Shown piece after piece: positions 57,343 through 64,000 of a DNA stretch of 64,000 nucleotides; position 1 is the first letter of the stretch, and the number at the start of each line of letters is the position of its first letter. This DNA is from Nitrosomonadales bacterium (GTDB lineage Bacteria > Pseudomonadota > Gammaproteobacteria > Burkholderiales > Gallionellaceae). The notes beneath the pieces are model-generated. The model ran no database searches, was not told the origin of the DNA, and saw only the letters and a program-made list of their open reading frames with translations. Made by a program: the position numbers and the translations under genes. The stretch is from positions 248,001 to 312,000 of the forward strand of contig JAHFQZ010000003.1 of NCBI GenBank assembly GCA_023259055.1, in the 5' to 3' direction.

Positions 57343-59058
57343 ATGTATCCAGATTACATGGAAGAATCGTTGCGCAAGGTGGCACAAACACGCCCCAAGC
57401 GTCTGGAGTTGGCCAGGAAGCCCGATCCAGTATACCCGCCGATGAATGCGGAGGAGCGCCAAGCGGTTCTGGAGGGTTTTCATCCCGATTACGAATCCAG
57501 TGCCCGCCGTCCGGTGCGCGTCGGCCCCAACAAGGGCGAGACGCTGACCACCGAAGTGTCCGAATTGCTGGAGTCACACTCGTGGCTGCGCAGCGAACAG
57601 GTAGATCTTGACAAGCCGGATTTCGAAACCGACCTCCTGATCATTGGTGGTGGCGGCGCCGGCTGCAATGCTGCGCTGGTTGCGATGAAGGAACACGGAA
57701 TGCATTCGATCATCGCCACCAAGCTGCGCATGGGCGATGCCAATTCGATGATGTCGCAGGGCGGCATGCAGGCTGCCGTGTCGCGCACTGACTCCCCGAC
57801 ACGCCATTATCTGGATGCCATTGGCGGCGGACACTTCGAGAACAAGCCGGAACTGGTCAGGGCACTCACCGAAGACGGACCCGGCGTGGTCAAGTGGCTG
57901 GAGGATCTCGGCGTCTGTTGGGACAAGGAACAGGACGGTTCGCTGAAGACCATGCACGGCGGCGGCACCTCGCGCAAGCGCATGCTTTCCTGCCGGGATT
58001 ACACCGGTGCGATGATCATGCGCACCCTGATGGATGAGGTACGCAACCACCCCGACATGATCGATATCAAGGAATTCATGCCGGCTGTTGAATTGATCAT
58101 GGACGACAAAGGACGATGTGCCGGCGCCATCCTCTACAGCATGGACAGCGAGGAGTTCTTCGTCGTCAAGGCGAAATCCACTCTGATCGCCACCGGCGGC
58201 TACGGCCGCCTGCATATCCGCGGTTTCGACACCACCAACCACTACGGCTCTACCGGCGACGGGCTGGTGATGGCCTACCGCGCGGGAGCCAAGCTGATGT
58301 ACATGGACTCCGTCCAGTACCACCCGACGGGTGTCTCGTTTCCCGAGCAAATTGCCGGCTTCTTGGTCACCGAGGCGATCCGCGGTGCGGGCGGTCAACC
58401 GCTTAACAAGGAAGGCGAGTTGTTCGTCTTCCCGCGCGAGCCACGCGACATCGAAGCTTCGGCCATCATCCGCGAGTGCGTGCAGAACGGCGGCGGTGTT
58501 CCAACACCATCCGGGCGCGTCGGCGTGTGGCTGGATTCGCCGCTGATCGACATGCTGCATGGCGAGGGTTACACCGAAAAGCACTTCCCGGCGATGTATC
58601 GTCAGTTCATCCGCTATGGCATCGACATTGCGAAGCTGCCGATGCTTATCTATCCGTCGTTGCATTACCAGAATGGCGGCATCGAAATCAATGAGCGCTG
58701 TGAGACTGATATACCCGGCCTTTACGTGGCAGGCGAAGCCACTGGCGGCTTGCATGGCCGCAACCGGCTGATGGGCAACTCGGTGCTCGACTACAACGTA
58801 TTCGGGCGACGTGCCGGCAGGTATGCCGGTGAATACGCCAAGACGGTCAAGCTCGGGAAACTCAGCCTGACACATCTCGACAGCTACGAAAAAGAACTGG
58901 CGAATGCTGGCGTGAAGACCGATCTGGTCACACCGGTGCTATTGCCATCTTATGCGCCAAAGGATGTCAAGAAACGCCAGTTGCTGCGCGGCAACAATGT
59001 GCTGCCAGGAGCTTCGGTACTGCAAAATCGGCTATTCGATGAAAGGCCCGACGCCTGA
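57343..59058 (+). CDS. frdA: Fumarate reductase-like flavoprotein subunit
   Basis: The 571-aa FAD protein begins with a 90-residue extension, then the dinucleotide fold TDLLIIGGGGAGCNAALVA. QYHPTGV, TEAIRGAGG, HYQNGGIEIN and GLHGRNRLMGNSVLDYNVFG match the catalytic and FAD motifs of FrdA/SdhA. In place of the SHT segment whose histidine binds FAD covalently, the sequence reads DANSMMSQGG, so FAD is likely non-covalent, as in soluble fumarate reductases. It probably reduces fumarate with electrons from the HdrBC-like subunits; oxidation of succinate is the alternative. Confidence 0.88.
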   Translation: MYPDYMEESLRKVAQTRPKRLELARKPDPVYPPMNAEERQAVLEGFHPDYESSARRPVRVGPNKGETLTTEVSELLESHSWLRSEQVDLDKPDFETDLLIIGGGGAGCNAALVAMKEHGMHSIIATKLRMGDANSMMSQGGMQAAVSRTDSPTRHYLDAIGGGHFENKPELVRALTEDGPGVVKWLEDLGVCWDKEQDGSLKTMHGGGTSRKRMLSCRDYTGAMIMRTLMDEVRNHPDMIDIKEFMPAVELIMDDKGRCAGAILYSMDSEEFFVVKAKSTLIATGGYGRLHIRGFDTTNHYGSTGDGLVMAYRAGAKLMYMDSVQYHPTGVSFPEQIAGFLVTEAIRGAGGQPLNKEGELFVFPREPRDIEASAIIRECVQNGGGVPTPSGRVGVWLDSPLIDMLHGEGYTEKHFPAMYRQFIRYGIDIAKLPMLIYPSLHYQNGGIEINERCETDIPGLYVAGEATGGLHGRNRLMGNSVLDYNVFGRRAGRYAGEYAKTVKLGKLSLTHLDSYEKELANAGVKTDLVTPVLLPSYAPKDVKKRQLLRGNNVLPGASVLQNRLFDERPDA

Positions 59059-59076
59059 GGCGCCGGAGTCAGACCG

Positions 59077-59610
59077 ATGACACATATCGACGACAGAGTG
59101 ATCGAACTGGCTCGTACTGCGCTCAGTTTCGAGTACGGTGAGGAGCACTTCTACCGCCACGCAGCCGAGATGACGCAAAATCCAAGCGGCAAAGCCATGT
59201 TCCTCCGTCTTGCGGAAGAAGAGTCAGGGCATATGGATGATATGCACACATTGTTCAGCGCCATCATCGGCAAGGATGAGTGGCAGCGCCTAGCCACCGA
59301 AGAGGCGGCGAACGTTCATCCGTCAAAAGTGGTCGCCGAGATGGAAGCAGCCGTTGCTCACCGTGGGATGATAACAGTCGCCGACGATACCCAAGCCCTG
59401 CGCATGGCTATGGAACTGGAAAGACGGATCATCCACCTGCTGAAGGAAATGTCTGAGCATACCCAGGATCCTGACGTTATCGAACTGATTGGCAAGATGA
59501 TCATGGAGGAGTGTGCACAATACGATGCCCTCCAGGCACAACTGGATAGCTTGCTGAATGTTGGGTTGTGGCTTGACACCCCCGAGTTCCGCATGGACGG
59601 AAAGTACTGA
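59077..59610 (+). CDS. Ferritin-like (rubrerythrin-type) di-iron protein
   Basis: The 177-aa four-helix protein has helix pair 1 with FEYGEEHFYRH and EESGH (complete Exx H-type ligands) and pair 2 with AMELERRIIHLL and EECAQYD, where Gln stands at the place of the usual His. There is no rubredoxin domain. Such proteins often remove peroxide or store iron. Located between frdA and the HdrC-like gene in the same operon, it may protect oxygen-sensitive enzymes, but no precedent is certain. Confidence 0.75.
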   Translation: MTHIDDRVIELARTALSFEYGEEHFYRHAAEMTQNPSGKAMFLRLAEEESGHMDDMHTLFSAIIGKDEWQRLATEEAANVHPSKVVAEMEAAVAHRGMITVADDTQALRMAMELERRIIHLLKEMSEHTQDPDVIELIGKMIMEECAQYDALQAQLDSLLNVGLWLDTPEFRMDGKY

Positions 59611-59620
59611 GCGAGCGATC

Positions 59621-60040
59621 ATGGAATCTACCTTACGAATAACTACAGCTCGTACCGAAAGAGATTTTGTCGCCAAGATTGAAAAGATCAGTGGCCAAAA
59701 ATTACTTTCCTGTTACCAGTGCGGCAAATGTTCTGCCGGATGCCCGATGGCGGCCCATATGGACGTGCTGCCGAACCAGATCATCCGCCTGGCACAACTG
59801 GGTATGAAGGAGCAGTTGCTGGCAGCGCGCTCGATCTGGATGTGCGTGTCCTGTCTTACATGCAACTCGCGTTGCCCGAAGGATATAAAAATCGCCGAGG
59901 TCATCGAATCGTTGCGCATGACAGCTCTGCGCGACGGCGAGCGCAACGACTACCTTAAAATCATGGAGCTATCACCCGAGGCGCGCAGCGTATTGCCGCC
60001 GATCGCCACGATCAGCGCCATGCGTAAACTGACCTCATGA
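59621..60040 (+). CDS. HdrC-like iron-sulfur subunit
   Basis: The 139-aa protein has two [4Fe-4S] motifs (CYQCGKCSAGCPM; CVSCLTCNSRCPKDI) in the arrangement of heterodisulfide reductase HdrC. ATG at 59621 is 10 nt after the ferritin-like gene; the open frame extends upstream only through that gene. It should pass electrons between FrdB and the HdrB-like subunit. Confidence 0.85.
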   Translation: MESTLRITTARTERDFVAKIEKISGQKLLSCYQCGKCSAGCPMAAHMDVLPNQIIRLAQLGMKEQLLAARSIWMCVSCLTCNSRCPKDIKIAEVIESLRMTALRDGERNDYLKIMELSPEARSVLPPIATISAMRKLTS

Positions 60041-60061
60041 TGGATTGCGAAAATTAAGCCA

Positions 60062-60958
60062 ATGAAGCTCATTTATTACCCCGGTTGCACCTTAAAAAAC
60101 CAAGCCAGAAATTTCGACGTTTCAACTGTTTCTTCGATGGAGAAGCTGAATGTTGAGGTCGAGGAGCTGGATCGCTGGAATTGCTGCGGCACGGTACATG
60201 CGCTGGACTCCGACAACGTCATGAACCGGGTGGCCCCGATTACCAACATGATTCGCGTCAAGGAAGCCCAAGCCAAGACAGAAGGCATGGCCAGCGAGTT
60301 CATGACCTCCTGCGCGATGTGCTACAACACACTCAAGCGTGCCAACATTGACGTGAAGCAACGTGCCGATGCGCTTGCGACCATCAACGACTTCCTGTCC
60401 CTCGAAACAACCAAATACCAGGGCGATGTTGAAGTGCTTCATCTTCTTGAGTACCTTCGCGACCGGGTTGGCTTCGACAAGCTTGCCGAGAAAGTGAAGA
60501 AGCCGCTCAAGGGTCTGCGCGTTGCCTGCTATTACGGTTGTCTGCTAGTGCGCCCGAAAGAGGTTGCCTTCGACGATGTCGAAAATCCGATGATCATGGA
60601 AAACCTGATTCGCGCTCTTGGCGCCACGCCCGTTCCCTTCTCGCAGAAAACCGAATGCTGTGGCGCATTCCATACAGTCGGCAATCCGGAAATCATCGCC
60701 GAACGCACCGACAAGATCATGGGGTCGGCGAGCGAAGAACAGGCAGATCTGGTGGTAGTAAGCTGTCCGCTGTGCGCATTCAATCTGGACTTCAGGCAGG
60801 ATGATGCGAAGCGCCTCAATCCAGATTTCCAAAACATGCCAGTACTTTACTTTACCCAGTTGATGGCGATAGCGTTCGGCTGCGACGATTCAGCATTACG
60901 TTTCGATCTCCACCATATCGATCCGCTGCCGGCGCTGGCGGCTCGCGGCCTGGACTAA
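60062..60958 (+). CDS. HdrB-like subunit with two CCG domains
   Basis: The 298-aa protein has two cysteine-rich CCG motifs: WNCCGTVHAL with TSCAMCYNTL, and TECCGAFHTV with VSCPLCAFNL. In HdrB these bind non-cubane [4Fe-4S] clusters that reduce disulfides. In thiol:fumarate reductase of methanogens an HdrB-like domain works with FrdAB-like subunits, so this may form a thiol- or ferredoxin-linked fumarate reductase (inference). It starts MKLIYYPGCTLKNQ. Confidence 0.88.
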   Translation: MKLIYYPGCTLKNQARNFDVSTVSSMEKLNVEVEELDRWNCCGTVHALDSDNVMNRVAPITNMIRVKEAQAKTEGMASEFMTSCAMCYNTLKRANIDVKQRADALATINDFLSLETTKYQGDVEVLHLLEYLRDRVGFDKLAEKVKKPLKGLRVACYYGCLLVRPKEVAFDDVENPMIMENLIRALGATPVPFSQKTECCGAFHTVGNPEIIAERTDKIMGSASEEQADLVVVSCPLCAFNLDFRQDDAKRLNPDFQNMPVLYFTQLMAIAFGCDDSALRFDLHHIDPLPALAARGLD

Positions 60959-60968
60959 GGAGGGGTAT

Positions 60969-61232
60969 ATGTTTTTCAACGACCTCAAGCAGTTGCGTGG
61001 CAAAGTCTACATCAGCAATGATTGGTGCAAAGGCTGCGGCTTCTGTGTGCAGTTTTGCCCCAAACAAGTGTTGGATATTTCTCCCGAGTTCAACGCCAAG
61101 GGTTATCACCCACCCTATGTGAAAAACCCTGAAGCCTGCCACGATTGCATGTTTTGCCAGATGATCTGTCCGGAGTTTTCCATCTTCGTGACAATGGAAG
61201 AAGAAACCAAAAAAGGAGAAACAAATAAGTGA
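60969..61232 (+). CDS. korD: KorD, ferredoxin-like subunit of 2-oxoglutarate:ferredoxin oxidoreductase
   Basis: The 87-aa two-cluster ferredoxin has CKGCGFCVQFCPKQVL and CHDCMFCQMICPEFSIFV. It is the delta-type subunit of a four-subunit 2-oxoacid oxidoreductase, accepting electrons at the TPP enzyme. RBS AAGGAGGGG precedes its ATG at 60969, and the stop overlaps the korA start. Confidence 0.92.
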   Translation: MFFNDLKQLRGKVYISNDWCKGCGFCVQFCPKQVLDISPEFNAKGYHPPYVKNPEACHDCMFCQMICPEFSIFVTMEEETKKGETNK

Positions 61233-62395
61233 AAACTGTCCCCGCAGACCCCAAAGGGGTCGACTCCGGCCCACATTTCATGGATGGCGACCACGCGCTT
61301 GCTGAAGGCGCACTGGCTGCTGGCTGCCGGTTCTTTGCTGGCTATCCCATCACACCATCGACCGAGGCTGCCGAGCGTTTCGCCGAACGGGCGCCGGAGG
61401 TTGGTGCAATGTTTATCCAGATGGAGGACGAGCTTGCCTCCATCGCCGCTCTGATCGGCGCGGCATGGGCTGGGCAAAAATGCATGACTGTAACCTGCGG
61501 CCCCGGTTTCTCATTGATGACGGAAAACCTTGGCTTGGCTTGCATGACCGAAACCCCGATGGTGATCGCCAATGTGCAGCGCGGCGGCCCATCCACCGGC
61601 TTACCCACACTGACGGCCCAGCAGGACATGATGCAGGCGCGCTATGGCCCGCATGGCGACAACATGATCATCGCCCTGTGCCCGGACAGTCCGCAGGAAT
61701 GTTTCGATCTGACCGTCGAAGCTTTCAACCTGTCGGAGTTTTACCGTGTGCCGGTCATTATCCTGACCGACGAGACTGTCGGCCACATGCACGAGAAAGT
61801 GGTCATCCCGCCAGCCGACCAAATCAAGGTGGTTCCGCGCAATAATTACAACGGCCCCAAGGAGGACTGCCGTCCCTACAAATTCGACAGCAAGGGCGGA
61901 CATCCTATGGTGCGTGCGGGCGATGGATACAATTTCCACATCACCGGCCTGACTCACAACGAGAAGGGTTATCCGGTCATGACCGCCGATCAGAACAAGA
62001 TCGTCGTGACCCATTTGATGGAAAAGATTAACAGCAATACCGATCAGATCATCCGCCTCGACGAGGATCAAATAGATGGCGCCGATGTCGTGGTAGTGTC
62101 TTATGGCATTACGTCCCGGATCGCCGTCAAGGCCATCCAGGATGCGCGCAAGGAAGGTATCAAGGTTGGCTCATTGCGCATGATCACGATCTGGCCGTTC
62201 TGCGAGAAACGTATTCGCGAACTGTCCGGCAAGGTAAAGGCCTTTGTGGTTCCGGAAATCAACTATGGACAGATGGTGCTCGAGGTGGAACGTTGCGCCG
62301 CCGGCCGCAGCAAGGTAATCAGCGTCAATCACTGTGGTGGTGCGGTGCATGATCCAGATGTCATCCTGGACGCCATCAGAAAGGCAAACCAATGA
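61229..62395 (+). CDS. korA: KorA, 2-oxoglutarate:ferredoxin oxidoreductase alpha subunit
   Basis: The 388-aa subunit binds the pyrimidine of TPP: FAGYPITPSTEAAERFAE, EDELASIAALIGAAWAGQK, TCGPGFSLMTENLGLA, NVQRGGPSTGLPT. The YPITP/STE signature, with the lack of pyruvate-enzyme fusion domains, fits 2-oxoglutarate as substrate. GTG start at 61229 follows AAAGGAGAA. It forms korDABC. Confidence 0.94.
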   Translation: MKTVPADPKGVDSGPHFMDGDHALAEGALAAGCRFFAGYPITPSTEAAERFAERAPEVGAMFIQMEDELASIAALIGAAWAGQKCMTVTCGPGFSLMTENLGLACMTETPMVIANVQRGGPSTGLPTLTAQQDMMQARYGPHGDNMIIALCPDSPQECFDLTVEAFNLSEFYRVPVIILTDETVGHMHEKVVIPPADQIKVVPRNNYNGPKEDCRPYKFDSKGGHPMVRAGDGYNFHITGLTHNEKGYPVMTADQNKIVVTHLMEKINSNTDQIIRLDEDQIDGADVVVVSYGITSRIAVKAIQDARKEGIKVGSLRMITIWPFCEKRIRELSGKVKAFVVPEINYGQMVLEVERCAAGRSKVISVNHCGGAVHDPDVILDAIRKANQ

Positions 62396-63636
62396 GCACT
62401 GAACTCGGTAAATTCAAGGCAGGCAGTCCCATGGCCAGCACCCTGCGCATGGACCGGATGCCGCATATCTGGTGCCCGGGTTGTGGTATCGGCTCCGAAG
62501 TGAACTCCTTCGCCGAAGCCGTCAAGCGTAGCGGTATCGATCCCAAGAAGCTGGTCGTGGTGTCGGGTATCGGCTGTACCGGACGCGTGGCGGGTTATGT
62601 CAATTTCGATTCGATCCACACCACGCACGGTCGCGCCATTCCCGTGGCCACCGGCGTCAAGCTGGCTAACCCGGAACTGACGGTGGTAGTGTTCAGCGGC
62701 GAAGGCGACTTGTCCGGAATCGGCGGAAATCACCTGATCCATGCTGCACGGCGCAACATGGACCTAGTGGTCATCTGCAATAACAACTTTACCTATGGCA
62801 TGACCGGCGGTCAGGTAACCCCGACCACGCCAAACTCGGCTATCGCCTCGACTACACCTTACGGCAACTACGAATATCCGTTCAGCTTGCCTTTCCTGAT
62901 GGATGCCGCCGGCGCCACTTATATCGCGCGCTGGACTTCGATGCATGCGCGCAACGTCACCCAGTCGATCGAGGAAGCGCTGTTGCGCAAGGGTTTCTCT
63001 TTCATCGAGGTCATCTCGCCGTGCACGACGCTTTATCTGCGCCGTAACCGCCTCGGTGATGGCGTTGACATGCTCCAGCATTATCAGGAAAACTCGATTC
63101 TCAAGCATGGCGCCGATACACGTGAGACGGCCATCGACTATCAGGGGAAGATCGTAATCGGCAAATTTGTCGATAAGAATAAACCTACTTATCTGGAAGC
63201 ATCCGACAAATGCAGCATCAAGCTGGTAGGAGACGATTATCAGCTTTACGGCAAGACTATTCCCGAACGGGAGGCCGAGGAAAAAGCCGAAAAGGAGAGG
63301 ATCGCCGCTCGCCGAGCCGCGATGGCAGCAGATGAAGCGCAGGGAGAGGTAGTACCTGCAATAACCCGGAAAGCCTCTGCTGCTAAGGTGAAAAAGGCTC
63401 CAGCCAAGGCTGCGAAAAAGGCTCCTGCAAAGGTTGCTGCCGCTCCCAAGCCATCGAAGAAGGCTGTAGTCAAGCCTGTGAAAAAAGCTGCGGCAAAAGC
63501 CCCGGCCAAAAAGGCCGCTGTCAAGGCAACCGTCAAGACTAAAGTTGTAGCCAAGGCAGCTAAAAAGGCCGCACCCAAGGCAACCGGCAAGACCAAGGCT
63601 GTGGTAAAAGCTGCGCCAAAAAAGACCCGTAAGTAG
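62392..63636 (+). CDS. korB: KorB, 2-oxoglutarate:ferredoxin oxidoreductase beta subunit with histone-like tail
   Basis: The 414-aa protein has the normal beta subunit in its first roughly 285 residues: IWCPGCGIGSEV, VSGIGCTGR, FSGEGDLSGIGGNH and CNNNFTYGMTGGQ (TPP/Mg site), THGRAIPVATG. A Glu/Ala/Arg linker (residues 285-320) leads to a roughly 90-residue C-terminal tail made of Lys, Ala, Pro and Val (AKKAPAK-, KKAAPKA- type units). Typical KorB is about 280-290 aa, so the tail is an extension resembling histone H1 or AlgP-type nucleoid proteins. ATG overlaps the korA stop. Confidence 0.92.
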   Translation: MSTELGKFKAGSPMASTLRMDRMPHIWCPGCGIGSEVNSFAEAVKRSGIDPKKLVVVSGIGCTGRVAGYVNFDSIHTTHGRAIPVATGVKLANPELTVVVFSGEGDLSGIGGNHLIHAARRNMDLVVICNNNFTYGMTGGQVTPTTPNSAIASTTPYGNYEYPFSLPFLMDAAGATYIARWTSMHARNVTQSIEEALLRKGFSFIEVISPCTTLYLRRNRLGDGVDMLQHYQENSILKHGADTRETAIDYQGKIVIGKFVDKNKPTYLEASDKCSIKLVGDDYQLYGKTIPEREAEEKAEKERIAARRAAMAADEAQGEVVPAITRKASAAKVKKAPAKAAKKAPAKVAAAPKPSKKAVVKPVKKAAAKAPAKKAAVKATVKTKVVAKAAKKAAPKATGKTKAVVKAAPKKTRK

Positions 63637-63647
63637 GAATCGAGCGA

Positions 63648-64000
63648 ATGAGCACACAAGAAATCAGGTTTTCGGGATTCGGCGGACAGGGCATCATTCG
63701 CTGCGCCCTGATCACCGGCAAAGCGCTGTCCCTGTATGACGACAAGTTCGCCACCATGACGCAAGCCTTCGGGCCTGAAGCGCGCGGTAGCGCCTGTGCC
63801 GCGCAGCTCGTGGTTTCCGACGAACGTGTTCTGTATCCATACATCACACACCCCGGGGTTCTCGTGGCGCTGTCGCAGGAGGCTTACGACAAGTATTACG
63901 GCGAGCTGCCCAAAGGGGGAATACTGATCGTCGAAGAGGATCTGGTGAAGTTGCGCGGCGAGCATCTGGACCTCAGATTGATGCGGGTGCCGGCAACCCG
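63648..64000 (+). CDS. korC: KorC, gamma subunit of 2-oxoacid:ferredoxin oxidoreductase (3' cut by window)
   Basis: From an ATG at 63648 an open frame runs to the window end (117 codons). MSTQEIRFSGFGGQGIIRCA and AFGPEARGSACAAQLVVSDE are the gamma-subunit signature motifs. It lies 11 nt after korB and completes the D-A-B-C order. The rest is outside the window. Confidence 0.93.
   Translation, partial: MSTQEIRFSGFGGQGIIRCALITGKALSLYDDKFATMTQAFGPEARGSACAAQLVVSDERVLYPYITHPGVLVALSQEAYDKYYGELPKGGILIVEEDLVKLRGEHLDLRLMRVPAT

Noticed and set aside
57574..58875. 433-codon minus-strand ORF opposite frdA
   Set aside because: Antisense to a strongly conserved flavoprotein; His/Val/Ala-rich, no recognisable motif or RBS.
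63360..63636. Repetitive 3' end of korB as a tandem repeat or assembly artefact
   Set aside because: The DNA units vary at codon third positions and the frame stays open to a normal stop followed closely by korC, so it reads as a real coding extension; noted as a finding instead.

Overview
The window (about 54-57 % GC by eye, very dense, many ATGA/1-nt overlaps) looks like chromosomal DNA of a chemolithotrophic sulfur-oxidising betaproteobacterium, probably Nitrosomonadales (Gallionellaceae/Sulfuricellaceae-like). This rests on gene content: a complete oxidative-type dsr cluster including dsrL and dsrEFH, plus betaproteobacterial housekeeping genes. The exact taxon cannot be fixed without a search.

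Layout. (1) 1-2107, minus strand: five closely spaced genes divergent from dsr. They encode a partial conserved protein, a tandem TusA-like sulfurtransferase, a cysteine-less DsrC homologue, a Cas6/Cmx6-like RAMP protein with no CRISPR array or other cas gene in the window, and a 74-aa protein. (2) 2451-18795, plus strand: dsrABEFHCMKLJOPN, a DUF4202 gene coupled to dsrN, cysG (siroheme synthase), an exported protein, then mrp (Fe-S carrier). Two related palindromic repeats bracket dsrN-DUF4202. (3) 18967-30554, minus strand: a type II secretion locus (gspG-H-I-J-K // L-M-N-D-E-F-C) with a terminator-like hairpin between gspK and gspL. (4) 30843-32656: a DUF4189-like lipoprotein, a small conserved protein and an orphan ParA. 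(5) 32739-38744: acpP-fabF-pabC-mltG-tmk-holB-tatD. (6) 38764-39348: tRNA-Gly, tRNA-Cys and tRNA-Leu behind one good sigma-70 promoter, then a 3' remnant of hsdM. (7) 39463-53354, minus strand: pntAB; apbE-rseC-rnfABCDGEH; and a 1201-aa pyruvate:ferredoxin oxidoreductase with a divergent CysB-type LysR regulator. (8) 54921-64000: mdh on the minus strand, then on the plus strand a fumarate-reductase-like FrdBA, a ferritin-like protein, HdrC-like and HdrB-like subunits, and a 2-oxoglutarate:ferredoxin oxidoreductase (korDABC, korC cut by the window end).

How it fits together. The dsr proteins oxidise stored or persulfide sulfur to sulfite. CysG makes siroheme, DsrN amidates it, and Mrp may help supply the many Fe-S clusters. 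Regions 7-8 form a low-potential redox module. Pnt and Rnf interconvert NADH, NADPH, ion gradient and ferredoxin, and ferredoxin drives pyruvate and 2-oxoglutarate synthases. Together with malate dehydrogenase and a fumarate reductase these are most of the signature steps of a reductive (or reversible) TCA cycle; ATP-citrate lyase is not in the window.

Most worth following up: the Cas6-like protein embedded in a sulfur-trafficking operon; the anchor-less FrdAB + HdrBC-like assembly, whose flavoprotein lacks the covalent-FAD histidine; a KorB subunit carrying a roughly 90-residue histone-H1-like Lys/Ala/Pro tail; and the palindrome between nifJ and its divergent LysR gene.
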